Notes under the pieces: model-generated
Seen by the model: only the letters and a program-made list of their open reading frames with translations
Databases searched by the model: none
What the model was told of the DNA's origin: nothing
Source of the DNA: Adiantum capillus-veneris
Taxonomy: Eukaryota > Streptophyta > Polypodiopsida > Polypodiales > Pteridaceae
Assembly (NCBI GenBank): GCA_014529385.2
Contig: CM043942.1
Location: forward strand, 57,911,340-57,975,339
DNA length: 64,000 nt
Direction of reading: 5' to 3'
Made by a program: the position numbers and the translations under genes
Shown: positions 13,178 to 24,157 of the stretch, in pieces
Position numbering within the stretch: the stretch's first letter is position 1
How the letters are laid out: each line of letters begins with the position of its first letter

Positions 13178-13776
13178 TGTTAACCCTCACGGCTCACGGA
13201 CACCCTATCACCTACAATGGACGTTGTAACCTACGGCGGACATTGTATTATTTATTTGGTAGAGTCAGGTACTGGGCTTGTCGGTTCAATAGGAAAAGAG
13301 TAAGAGTGATCGCCGATGAGAGGCGCACTCTAAGTGGAACATTCAAGGGATTAGTTGGCTAAGCATGGGCGCCCAAGTGTGAATGGGGCGAGCTCATATA
13401 AAAGTCAACTAAACCTAAAATTCACTCATTCTCTCATTTGTGCAATAGAAGAGTGCTCTTGCTCCATCTCCATCTTCTTCTTCTTCATCTCCTTGTGTGT
13501 GTGTGTGTATGCATGAGAGAGAGAGAGAGAGAGTGTGCGATCGAGCATTGCGACGATGGCACGGCGGCGGCGAAGCGGTTGAGCGTGGTGAAGCGGAGGC
13601 TCCTTCTTCTTCGCGGCGAGGAATCCTCCATGAAGCAAGTGTAGACCGGTGAGTGACACACCATCGCCTTCTTTGAGCTTACTAGTTTAGGCTTGTTGTG
13701 TGTTTGGAGCCATTTGTGGCTTGCACACGATGTATTGGCAAGTTCCTTGCATTGACACGTGCGACATATGCGCATA
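13178..13776 (+). repeat. X 3' LTR
   Basis: 599 bp, matching the 5' LTR, with TATAAAA at 13397-13403 and (GT)7 at 13495-13508. The final GCGCATA differs by one base from GCGCACA at the 5' LTR end. It is followed by the target-site duplication GAGTG. Confidence 0.9.
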
Positions 13777-13781
13777 GAGTG

Positions 13782-14806
13782 CGTCCACATCAAGGGAGGA
13801 AAGAGAGTAGTCAAGCCTCTCGTTGTACTGAAGAATCCTCAAAGAAGAAGTGGGACATAAACACCCCTAAATGGCTCAAGGGTGTTGCACAAGCGAAAGG
13901 AAAGGAAGGGCTTGAACAAGCTTGAAAATATATGGTATGTGGAGGGAAGGAGGCACTTGGCAGTGGTGGTGCTTCAAGTTCAGATCCCGCTTCAAACGAA
14001 GTAGCCAAGATTCCACCCAGGCTACCATGGAGTTCTTCTTCTGAGGCAAAGGAACATAAGGTCGCATACCATTTTGCATTGTGTATGCGAGTGCTACCTG
14101 TACACTTTGTTAACCCTGAAGCAAGGGAAGCAAGGGCATTTCCATGCCTAAAGGAAGTATGATTTGGCTACTGTCATTGGTGTTTTGGAGAGCGTGTTGA
14201 GAGCCTCCTTGCTCTTCCATTACAACTCATCCTAAAGAATTTGTCTACCACAAATGCAACAAAGTGGATTGAGAGATATTTACACCTAAATGGTGTTCAC
14301 TTCGTGCAAAAATTTGATTATGGAAACTATCTGTAGTTGCTATTAGCAAAAAGGCTTGGGGTTGTCAAGAACGTCATCATCACTCCCTATGTGATGGTAG
14401 CTGAAGAGTTTGGGAAGGTGGAAGTCATGGAGGGAAGAGACCTATTATGGATTTATAGACTTGTCAACGCCAAGAGGATGCAATTGCAGTAAGTAAAGTT
14501 CTACCCCATGTGCATCATGGATAATGGGCCTGAATTTATCCCTTTTCACTTCCTACATAATATTTGTGTAAATATATATGTGGATAGAAAGATCTTCTAT
14601 CAACAGAAGATCGTTTTCTTGTTTGGACCCCAAATACTAGATGAGGTTCTCAGATCCCCATGTCCCATCATCTTGCCTCTCCTCGACTACAACCACTCAT
14701 TATTTTGTTCTAGGTTCCTGTTTTAGCCCATTTTCAACTATCCAATCTTTTGTACAAATTGTTGTGAATCAAATTTTTTTTTAAAAAAAAAAAAGAGGAT
14801 TGTAAT
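13782..14806 (+). other. O leader with a degenerate reading frame
   Basis: Sequence of O that resumes after X. From about 13857 to 14492 a broken frame can be followed (for example KWIERYLHLNGVHFVQKFDY and VVKNVIITPYVMVAEEFGKVEV) with stops at about 14160 and 14335. I do not recognise a family; it may be an N-terminal gag region or an ORF upstream of gag. Bases 14774-14794 are an A/T homopolymer stretch just before the gag frame. The O primer binding site was not identified here. Confidence 0.45.
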
Positions 14807-14807
14807 T

Positions 14808-15640
14808 ATGTGTCCTTGGACAAAGGAGAAGATGGCTTTCCCAAATTTCTACAAGAAGCCAGGTGAGATTGCCCCAGATTTTCTTGATAACTTAGAGATG
14901 GCTTTTTTGGTATCTGGGCGAGATGATGAAGCTACTAAGGCCAAGGCCTTTCCGCTAGTTTTCCAAGAGGGAGCCAAGGCTTGGTATCAGACACTCTCTC
15001 CAAATGTGAGAGAGGAATGGCAGAGACTGAAGATGACTTTTCTTGCAAACTATCAGAAGCAAGAATCTCCAAATGAAATCTGGAGACAGCTCCAAGAATT
15101 TTGCCAGTTTTCTCCTACTGGTTACAAGGCGTATGAGGATCTGTTTCTCAAAATTTGGGAGAAGTGGTCGACCTCATTAGGCGAAGGAGAGAGGGCACCT
15201 TAATGTTTGAAGAAGTATTGCTTCTTATCAAGAATTTATCCAATCCTGCGGAAAAAGGTAAAAGGAAAATTCCCAACTTTCTATAATCAGGACATTCTTC
15301 ATGCAAGAGAGAAAGATTGCAAGATGAAGTTCCAAGCTCAGGTGCAAGGATGAATCAAGCATCCACCAATGGCACAACAACCAGGACCAGTGGGAGAGGT
15401 GGCCCCAACCAAAATCCCAAAATTGCACAGTAAGAGCTATTGCAACAGATTATCAATCAACTGGAAAGCCTCTTGTTAAACTTGGTTCAAGGTGTGATAC
15501 CCCCACCACTAGCCAATGGAGCTAATCGTGAAGGCGGTCAATGGCAAGCCAGGGAATATGTATGCTACAATTGTGGGTAGATAGGGCATGGTATGTACTA
15601 CTGCCCCTTTACTCACCAAGGAAATGGTAATCCATGAGGA
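14808..15640 (+). pseudogene. O gag (capsid and zinc knuckle)
   Basis: ATG at 14808 opens a 131-residue frame with typical gypsy capsid features: MAFPNFYKKPGEIAPDFLDN, AFPLVFQEGAKAWYQTL and NEIWRQLQEF. It stops near 15200. A zinc knuckle follows at 15563-15604, CYNCG-stop-IGHGMYYC, with CX2CX4HX4C spacing but a TAG inside it. The gag is non-functional as it stands. Confidence 0.8.
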
Positions 15641-16110
15641 CTACCTTGACAACAAGTAACTCCTCCACGTGATAGGCCACAAGCGAAGCCTATTGCACCC
15701 ATGGCACCACCTATACATATCTTAAGGCCCCCGGCACCACCACCACTCACACGATCAGAAATTCTCCCACTTCCTCCCGAGGGTGAAGAGCAGGTAGTGT
15801 CATTCATTAGCCTAGATCATGGCAAAGACAAGGGTAAGGAAACGGTGAGTGAAGCTGATGTGATTCCAATCAATAGGTAAGGAGACACAAAACTGATGAA
15901 ATGGATGCCTCAGAGCAGGAAGAGGTTCCTCGAGAAGGATCATCACAAGCTCCCAAGGATGTAAAGAAAAGTAAAAATAGGTCTAGGAGACACATTGACC
16001 TGGAGGATTTTCCACTTGGAGTGGGATCTTTACCATATGACCTTGTGGCAAATGTTAGTAAGCAAGGGCCAAAGATCACTTGGCAATAACTCCTTCATCT
16101 CTCACCGAAG

Positions 16111-16500
16111 ATGAGGAGGGATCGGTCCAAGATGGTGAGCACTAGGAGAGCTAAAGGTAAGTCCCATGGGGCCATCAATGCTCGGGGAATCAAGGATATT
16201 GTACGAGTGGTAGATGTTGAGATCAAGGACCAGCGGATCTCTAATGCTTATGTGGATGGAGGAGAAAAAATCTGTGTAATGACAGACAAGCTTGCACACA
16301 GACTTGGGTTAGAAGGGAATGAGCACACTTTCTTGTAGGCAAAGATGGAAAACAATGTTTGTGTTGCATGTGTAGGCAAGGTAAATGGAGTGAGGGTGTC
16401 GATTTTTGGGATGATTGTGTCAATAGATTCATATGTGATCTCTACCAAGGGGGAGGGACTACCCGCTAATCCTAAGGAGGCCTTGGCTCATGGCAATGAA
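16111..16500 (+). pseudogene. O aspartic protease
   Basis: A degenerate retropepsin-like region: VDVEIKDQRISNAYVDGGEK contains DGG in the position of the catalytic D[ST]G, preceded by a hydrophobic strand as in plant gypsy proteases. A stop occurs at 16336-16338, and the frame then reads on through VCVACVGKVNGVRVSIFGM. The ILG-R/Q-P hallmark is not clear. Assignment depends on its place between gag and RT. Confidence 0.6.
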
Positions 16501-16674
16501 GGTTAGACAAGACTGGGACACTGGAGCATTGGAATTGTGGCTCAAAAGCAAGTCTGGTGGGAAGAAAAAAAATATTGTTTATGACATGAACTTAGGTAGA
16601 CAACATAATCTAGAGCTAGATTCCTCCGCGGATGAGTGGAGCACAAGTGATTACTTCTCGTCTCTTATGAGCAG

Positions 16675-17639
16675 ATGTCCGAGGTTGAGGCAAGCTCTCT
16701 AGAGGTGATGGGTATACTGCTACGAGATCGAGAGGTGGAGAAGAGCCAAGACATCCAAGGTGAAGTAGATGAGAAAGGACTAGAGACCATGCTAGCCAAA
16801 GACTTGCCTCAAGAGGAAAGGGATTCTTACTTACAGGTCTTAAAGAAACACGTTGTCCTTTTTATCACAGATTATGAGCACATCAAAGGGGTCATGGTGA
16901 CACAATATCGCATTCAGCTTAAAGAAGGTAGTAAACAAGACGTGCAAAAGCTAAGGAGGCTTGGAGTGGTCCAACAAGACGCACCGCTAGAGGAGATAAA
17001 GAGGTTTCTTAAAGCAAGGTTCATTTATCCCATAGAGTATCCCCAGTGGTGGTAACTCCAAAGAAAAATGGTAAGTGGAGAGTGTGTGTAGATTACAAGA
17101 CACTGAATGCTGCTACAAAGAGGGATCATTTTCCTCTCTCTTTTCAAGATGAGATCTTGAATGAAGTGGTGGGTCATGAGAGGTATACTGTGTGTGATGG
17201 GTATTCAGGGTATTTTTAGATAAGGATTGCAGATGAAGATCAATGGTTGATGACTTTTACTACACCATGGGGGTGTTTTGCATATAGGGTCATGCCATTT
17301 GGCCTAACTAATGCCCCAGCTACCCTTCCAACGGTTCATGAATTTGGTTTTCCAGCCCTATTTTGGTAAGTCTATCAGAGTCTTCATTGATGATTTTTGC
17401 ATCTATAGCTCTAGGGAATTATACTTGAGCAAGATAGAGGAAGGGTTTACATGACTAGCTTAAATGGGAGGAAAACTCAACAAGGATAAGTGCTATATCA
17501 GTGAATGTAAGGTGACACTTTTGGGTCATGTAGTGTCTGAGAAAGGAATAGAAGCTGATCTTGAGAAAGTGAGGTCACTTCTTTTTCTACCTCCACCTTC
17601 AAACATGAAGCAATTGCTATCATTTATGCCAAGGCTATG
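16675..17639 (+). pseudogene. O reverse transcriptase (5' part, interrupted by copia-2)
   Basis: Gypsy RT motifs are readable across several frames: [48 protein letters not shown] and the catalytic VFIDDFCIYS (FIDD at 17382-17393), then LLGHVVSEKGIEADLEKV and the KQLLSF connection. There are stops near 17054 and 17217 and frame changes around 17330 and 17455. Copia-2 interrupts the gene at 17639 and the reading resumes at 23165. Confidence 0.85.
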
Positions 17640-18393
17640 TGTTAAGTATGGAGCGTGATTTACCCTTGTAATTTTCTGTGGTAAAAGCGCACATTTGTAA
17701 GGCCCCCATTATGAGGAGAAGCCATCGTGCGTGAAGGAAAATCACTCACCGGAAACCAAAATTTTCAAGGACAAGAATCAGGGGCAACATTAAAGGCCTC
17801 GGGGGCGGAGGCCCCCGAGACTTTTTTTTTTCGCCGGAATATTATGGCCAGAAAGTGGTCGGAAAAAAACCGGTCGGTTGGCCGGTGGCCGGTAGTCAAT
17901 GGCCGATGGCCGATGGTCGGAAGTCAATGGCCGGTGGCCGGTGGCCGAATTCAAAAGCGGACTTGTCTTCTCAAGGGCGGCCACACATGGGCGGATTGGA
18001 GGGTCCGATTTGGACTTATTTGCACAAGGGCGGCTACACATGGCTGTCTCTCATAAGAGAGGGCAGCCCTTTTGGCCTATAAAAGGAGGCCATTTCTACA
18101 CACATTTCATAGTGTGAAGTTGATGCAACAAGGTGAGTGTGAGGTGGTGAGAGTGAAGCAAGGCGGGAGCTCCATTAAGGGTATAATCCCTTTGTAAACT
18201 ACTTCTTGTTTTGAAGTACTAAAGCCATTGAGTGGCTGCTTTCCCGTGGACGTAGCCCACATTGGGTGAACCACGCATATCGTGTGTACTCTCTCTCTCT
18301 CTCTCTACTCTATAATCTCATGTATATAAATCTGTCTCTCTCCATTAAGTAATCTACTCAATTATTTATTTAGCTACGTCTTATTTCCTAACA
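17640..18393 (+). repeat. Copia-2 5' LTR
   Basis: 754 bp from TGTTAAGT to CCTAACA. It contains a short GGCCGGTGG-based minisatellite (about 17870-17946), TATAAAA at 18078-18084 and a CT run near 18290. The 3' copy differs by scattered substitutions and by lengths of the minisatellite and CT run. Confidence 0.93.
18078..18084 (+). promoter_or_regulatory. Putative TATA box of copia-2 LTR
   Basis: TATAAAA within CCTATAAAAGGAGG, conserved at 22843-22849. A good core-promoter match. Confidence 0.65.
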
Positions 18394-18395
18394 AC

Positions 18396-18407
18396 TGGTA
18401 TCAGAGC
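18396..18407 (+). other. Copia-2 primer binding site (initiator tRNA-Met)
   Basis: TGGTATCAGAGC, two bases after the LTR, the classical plant copia primer site complementary to the tRNA-iMet 3' end. Confidence 0.95.
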
Positions 18408-18466
18408 AAGGTTTGCTCGTAGCTAAATTATCTCAAGGAAAGGATTCCTTGAATTGAGTGGGAGTT

Positions 18467-21400
18467 ATGGCGGAGGAAGGGAAGCTCAAGATTGAGAAGT
18501 TCAACGGCAAAAACTACCAACATTGGAAGATGCAGATTGAAGACTATCTCTACCAGAAGGACCTCTATTTGCCACTAGGCGGTCTTGCGAAGAAGCCCGC
18601 AACAATGGCAGATGAAGCATGGATTGTCCTTGATCGAAAGGCACTGGGAACAATCCGGTTAAGCTTGGCGTCAACCGTGGCCTTCAATGTTTTGGAGATG
18701 AAGACCACGGAGGACTTGATGAAGTCACTTGACGACTTCTACGAGAAACCATCGGCATCCAATAAGGTATTTCGTATGAAGCGCTTGTTCAATCTAAAGA
18801 TGGCAGAGAATGGTTCAGTTGCAGAACACCTAAATGACTTTAACACAAACATAAGTCAACTTCGATCAGTGAAAATCAATTTCGATGACGAAGTGCGAGC
18901 TCTCCTTATACTATCATCTCTACCGGATAGTTGGGACAGCCTTGTGATGGCTGTAAGTAATTCTATCTCTAAAACAAATACTCTTAAATTTGATGATGTT
19001 GTGGGTGTTCTCCTAAGCGAGGAAATGCGAAGGAGAAGCACAGGAGAATCATCAAGTACTGCACTATCAGTGTAAACAAGAGGAAGGCTTAAGGAGAGGT
19101 TCAAAAACCAAAAGGGTCGTGATCGCTCAAGGCAGAGCAAGTCACGCACAAAGTCAGTTCTTGAATGTTGGAACTGCGGCAAGAAGGTCCATGTCAAGAA
19201 GGATTGCTGGTCCAAGAAGAAGAAGGAGATAGAGTCTCAAGACAACAAGCCAACATCGGAGGCCAATGTGGCAGGTAAAGTAGAGCAAGATGCTCTAATT
19301 CTCTCATTAGACAATGTGTCTAATTCCTGGATAGTAGATTCCGGGGCTTCATTCCATGCGACACCACACAAGCAACATTTCCAAGACTACACCAAAGGTA
19401 ATTTTGGGTATGTATACTTGGGAGATGATGAAGCTTGTGAGATTGTCGACAAAGGTACAGTTTCTGTCAAAACTGCTAACGGAAATGAATGGAAGCTTAA
19501 AGATGTTAGGCATGTTCCTTCTCTTTGCAAAAATTTGATCTCTACAGGACAATTGGACGATGAAGGTCACAACATTGCATTCGGAAACAAACGGTGGAAG
19601 ATCTCAAAGGGATCTTTGGTGGTTGCCAAGGGTGAAAAAGTCGGTACACTTTACTTGTGTACTATTAGCACGCAACCTTTAGCTTGTGCAGCAACTACAG
19701 AAGTTGACAGTGCGGTGTGGCACTACCGACTTGGACATATGAGTGCCAAAGGAATGCAAATCCTTCAAACAAAGAAGCTTCTACCAGGTTTGAAAGAAGT
19801 GGACTTAGAGTTCTGTGAAGATTGTGTTTATGGTAAACAAAAGAGGGTAAAATTTCAAAAATCAGGAAATGAAAGAAAAAATAAAAAACTTGAGTTGGTT
19901 CATTCTGATGTTTGGGGTCCTGCAAGTACACCATCACTTGGTGGCTCATTGTACTATGTAACATTCATAGATGATGCGACTAGAAAAACATGGGTTTATG
20001 TCATGAAGAATAAATCCGATGTATTTTCCATATTTCAAAGGTGGAAAGCCTTTGTGGAGAATGAAACAGGTACCAAGGTTAAATGCCTCAGATCCGACAA
20101 TGGAGGCGAATATTGCAGCCAAGCTTTTGAAAGCTTTTGTGCTAGCAATGGTATTCGGAGGCAAAGGACAACCCCAAGGACACCTCAACAAAATGGGATT
20201 TCGGAAAGGATAAACAGGACAATCATGGAACGAGCACGAAGCATGCGGCTACATGCAGGCCTACCGCTTGAGCTTTGGGCGAAAGCTGTAAGTACGTCTG
20301 TGTACTTAATCAATCGGTCACCCTCAACGGCATTGGATGGGGGAGTTCCAGAAGAGGCATGGATAGGTAAACCGGTGAATTATGCATTTCTCAAAGTGTT
20401 TGGGTGTGAGGCTTTCATGCACATAGATAGAAGCCTAAGATCAAAGTTAGATGCAAAGTCCAAAAAGTGTTTCTTCATTGGCTATGGAGAAGGAGACTTT
20501 AGGTATCGCCTATGGAATCCTGAAGATGGTAAAATCTTAAGGAGTAGGGATGTAATTTTTAACGAACAAAATATGTACAAAGATTACTTGGAAAGAAAAC
20601 AAACAAAAGAAACAGGTGATGAGTACATGGAGCTTGAGGACGGTGAAGACTCAAGGACTGCAAACGGTGACAATGTGCAACAACGTCAACCAAATGAGGA
20701 GCCTCAACCTATTCCCCGAAGATCTACAAGAGCAAGTAGACCTCCAGAAAGGTTTGTTCCTTCCTTCAACCATCTCTTGATCTCAGATTCTGGAGAGCCG
20801 GAATCATATGAAGAAGCTATGCAACATGAATCCAAAGAAGAATGGACGAAGAGCATGCAAGTGGAGATGGACTCACTACATCGCAACCAAACAAGGGAGT
20901 TGGTTGAGTTGCCTAAAGATAAGCGGGCACTTCAAAACAAATGGGTGTACAAGGTGAAGGAAGAAGGAGGTGGGAAGAAAAGGTACAAGTCTAGGCTTGT
21001 GATAAAAGGTTTTTCTCAAAAGAAAGGTATTGACTTCAATGAAATATTTTCTCCTGTTGTAAAAATGAACTGAATTAGGCTTGTCTTAAGCCTTGTGGCT
21101 GCTCATGATCTAAATCTCGAGCAAATGGATGTAAATACAGCATTCCCTCACGGTGACTTAGAGGAGGAAATCTACATGCTTCAACCAAAGGGGTATGAAG
21201 TAAAAGGTAAGGAGAAAATGGTTTGCAGATTAAAGAAGAGCTTGTATGGTTTAAAGCAAGCATCAAGACAATGGTACTTGAAGTTTGATCGATGGATGTT
21301 GGATCATGGATTCACAAGATGCAACTCGGATCACTGCGTCTACACGGAGAATTTGGGAGATGGGAAATTCATCATCCTAATGTTGTATGTTGATGACATG

Positions 21401-22348
21401 TTGATTGCAAGTGCTAACATGCAGGACATCAAAGACCTAAAAGAGGAGCTGTCCAAATCTTTTTCAATGAAAGATTTAGGTGCTGCAAAGAGGATACTTG
21501 GTATGAAAATATCAAGGGACAGGACGAAGAAGACAATAAAGCTATCTCAAGGAGATTACATCAAGAAGGTACTAGAAAGGTTTGCAATGCAAAATGCAAA
21601 ACCAGTTTCTACACCTTTGGCTGGTCATTTTAAACTAACGAAGGATATGTGTCCAAAGACACAAGAGGAGATAGCCTATATGTATAAAGTTCCATATGCT
21701 GCAGCGGTAGGTTCTCTAATGTATGCTATGGTCTGGACAAGGCCAGACATTGCACATGCAGTGGGAGTTGTGAGTAGGTTCATGGACAACCCAGGTAAAG
21801 AGCATTGTCAAGCTGTGAAGTGGATACTTAGGTATCTAAAAGGGACAACAACAAATGCTTTGTATTTTGGAGGAGCTGATATTTTTCTAGAAGGGTATGC
21901 TGGTGCGGATATGACAGGGGACAAAGATACTCGAAGGAGCACTACTGGCTATGTGTTCACGGTTGGAGGCACAGCAGTAAGCTGGGCTTCAAAGCTGCAG
22001 AAAGTGGTTTCACTTTCTACCATGGAAGCAGAGTATGTAGCAATGACGGAGGCAAGCAAAGAAATTCTGTGGCTTCACAGATTCTTAGAAGAGCTTGGAT
22101 TCAAACAAGACAATTGTGTCTTGTACAGTGATATCCAAAGCGCTATCCATCTTACGAAGAACTCAGCCTTTCATTCAAGGACAAAGCACATTGAGGTGAG
22201 ATATCACTTCATACGCACTCTTTTGGAAGAGGGACAACTAAAGCTAGGAAAGGTGCATACAAGTGAAAATCCTGCAGACATGTTTACAAAGGTGGTCAAC
22301 AAGGAGAAGTTGAGCTTTTGCTCATCTTCAATCGGCATTCAAGGATAA
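18467..22348 (+). pseudogene. Copia-2 gag-pol polyprotein with two in-frame stops
   Basis: A single frame begins at ATG 18467 (MAEEGKLKIEKFNGKNY) and runs to 22348, broken only by TAA at 19073-19075, between gag and the zinc knuckle, and TGA at 21071-21073, in RT. In order: UBN2-type gag, zinc knuckle CWNCGKKVHVKKDC, protease WIVDSGASFHAT, pre-integrase FCEDCVYGKQKRVKF, integrase with HSDVWGP, SDNGGEY and NGISERI supplying the D, D and E residues, RT with MLYVDDMLIAS, and RNase H ending ENPADMFTKVV. Catalytic residues are intact outside the stops, so the element is a recently disabled copy. The motifs resemble Tork/TNT1-type copia, but that lineage call is tentative. Confidence 0.93.
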
Positions 22349-22395
22349 GAAGCCAGATTGGAAAGCAGTCACAGGTTTGGTTTGGAGATCAGTCT

Positions 22396-22408
22396 CCAAG
22401 TGGGAGAT
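22396..22408 (+). other. Copia-2 polypurine tract
   Basis: CCAAGTGGGAGAT immediately precedes the 3' LTR. This is the standard plus-strand priming site of plant copia elements. Confidence 0.88.
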
Positions 22409-23049
22409 TGTTAAGTATGGAGCTTGATTTACCCTTGTAATTTTCTGTGGTAAAAGCGCACATTTGTAAGGCCCCCATTATGAGGAGAAGCCATCGTGCA
22501 TGAAGAAAAATCACTCACCGGAAACCAAAATTTTCAAGGACAAGAATCAGGGGCAACTTTAAAGGCCTCGGGGGCGGAGGCCCCCGAGACGTTTTTTTTC
22601 GCCGGAATATTATGGCCGGACGGCGGCCGGAAAGTGGTTGGAAAACAACCGGTCGGTTGGTCGATGGCCGGTAGTCAATGGCCGGTGGTCGGAAGTCAAT
22701 GGTCGGTGGCCGAATTCAAAAGCAGACTTGTCTTCTCAAGGGCGGCCACACATGGGCGGATTGGAGGGTCCGATTTGGACTTATTCGCACAAGGGCGGCT
22801 ACACATGGCTGTCTCTCATAAGAGAGGGCAACCCTTTTGGCCTATAAAAGGAGGCCATTTCTACACACATTTCATAGTGTGAAGTTGATGCAACAAGGTG
22901 AGTGTGAGGTGGTGAGAGTGAAGCAAGGCGGGAGCTCCATTAAGGGTATAATCCCTTTGTAAACTACTTCTTGTTTTGAAGTACTAAAGCCATTGAGTGG
23001 CTGCTTTCCCGTGGACGTAGCCCACATTGGGTGAACCACGTATATCGTG

Positions 23050-23084
<35 letters not shown>

Positions 23085-23159
23085 CTATAATCTCATGTAT
23101 ATAAATCTGTCTCTCTCCACTACTCAATTATTTATTTAGCTACGTCTTATTTCCTAACA
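22409..23159 (+). repeat. Copia-2 3' LTR
   Basis: 751 bp matching 17640-18393, with TATAAAA at 22843-22849 and a longer CT run near 23055-23081. It is followed by the CTATG duplication. Confidence 0.93.
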
Positions 23160-23164
23160 CTATG

Positions 23165-24150
23165 TGCTATTTGAGCTGCTTTATTCACCTACTCTCTCAG
23201 GCAATCTACCCACTGCAGCAACCCACTAGACAAGCAACCCTACTATGGGATGAGAGTAGTGAGAAGTGTTTTGAGGAGGTTAAGGGAATTTTGGGCTCCT
23301 TACCTACTATCTTGCAACCTTGTAGGGAAGATATCGTCTACGTCGACCATAGAGTTGGGTATGAAGCATTGGGGAAAATTTTGATGCAAAAGGATCCAAA
23401 GACACTTTTGATGTATTTTGCAAGTAGAGTTATGACTACAGCCAAAAAAGGTGTCACCTCTATAGAGCAGTTAGTCTTGGCCTTTAAATTTACGGTGGAA
23501 AAGTTTAGGGCCTACTTGTTACCTAAAATATTTGTTGTTCTTTCCATAGAGGATGTTTTTGTATATGTTGTACAACACATGGAACTCTCCCCAAGGATAG
23601 CCAAATGGGTTATGCAATTACAGAAATTTGACTACACGTTACAGATGGAGAAGTCCACTAGAGAATTCTTAGCAAATGTGCTAACACAACGATGCTATGA
23701 GAGGCAAGAAAAAGTGCAACCTAGCAAGGCTCCAGCCATGCTTGAGACTGAGCGTCTATTAGAGGCTCATAGTATGTACTTTGATGGGCCTACAAAAGGG
23801 TGAAAGATAGAGCATCGGCGGGAATTGTTGTGTTTGATCCTTTTGGTGAAAGGAGTTTTTGCAAAGGTTCTCAATTAGAGGATGTTCACTCCAATAATGA
23901 GGCAGAATATCATGCTCTGATCTTGGGGTTACAATGGTGTCTCTCCATTGGCATCTCTAGGTTAAATGTTTTTGGTGATTCCATGTTGATAGTGAAACAA
24001 ATGATAGGTATGGGGGCTTCTAAGAGTGACAAACTAGCTACCAAAATGAGGGAAGCCAAATTTCTAATGAGGAAATTTAAGAGTGCACGATCCATTTTGT
24101 GACGAGGGAGAAGAACAAAGAGTAGATGCGTTGGCTACAAAAGAGTTGTA
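23165..24150 (+). pseudogene. O RNase H plus second archaeal-type RNase H
   Basis: The O pol resumes directly after copia-2. The first RNase H region follows the RT connection (ATLLWDESSEKCFEEVKGIL, VYVDHRVGYEALGKILMQ, LMYFASRVMT). A second, separate RNase H fold begins at about 23778: YFDGPTKG, GIVVFDPFGERSF, NNEAEYHALILGL and LNVFGDSMLIVKQMIG, which hold the D, E and D residues of the archaeal-type enzyme known from Tat/Ogre-type elements. A TGA at 23801-23803 and a frame break near 24100 inactivate it. The double RNase H is the basis for placing O in the Tat group. Confidence 0.82.
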
Positions 24151-24157
24151 GAATGTC

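Larger units (their letters stand above)
4432..13776 (+). mobile_element. Non-autonomous gag-protease LTR retrotransposon X
   Basis: A 9345-bp element flanked by a perfect 5-bp duplication, GAGTG (4427-4431 and 13777-13781). It has LTRs of 613 and 599 bp, a tRNA-Asp-like primer site and a terminal polypurine tract. It encodes gag with several zinc knuckles, an aspartic protease and a W-P-K tail, but no RT, RNase H or integrase was found. Polymerase would have to be supplied in trans. The protease and tail resemble those of N and G in this window. A second purine tract, TATA box and extra ORF lie between the gag-protease region and the 3' LTR. Confidence 0.88.
17640..23159 (+). mobile_element. 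Ty1/copia element copia-2 inserted in O pol
   Basis: 5520 bp, flanked by a perfect CTATG duplication (17635-17639 and 23160-23164). The LTRs are 754 and 751 bp, with an iMet primer site and a CCAAGTGGGAGAT purine tract at the 3' end. One reading frame covers gag through RNase H but has two in-frame stops. Domain order gag-protease-integrase-RT-RNase H identifies copia. Confidence 0.95.
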
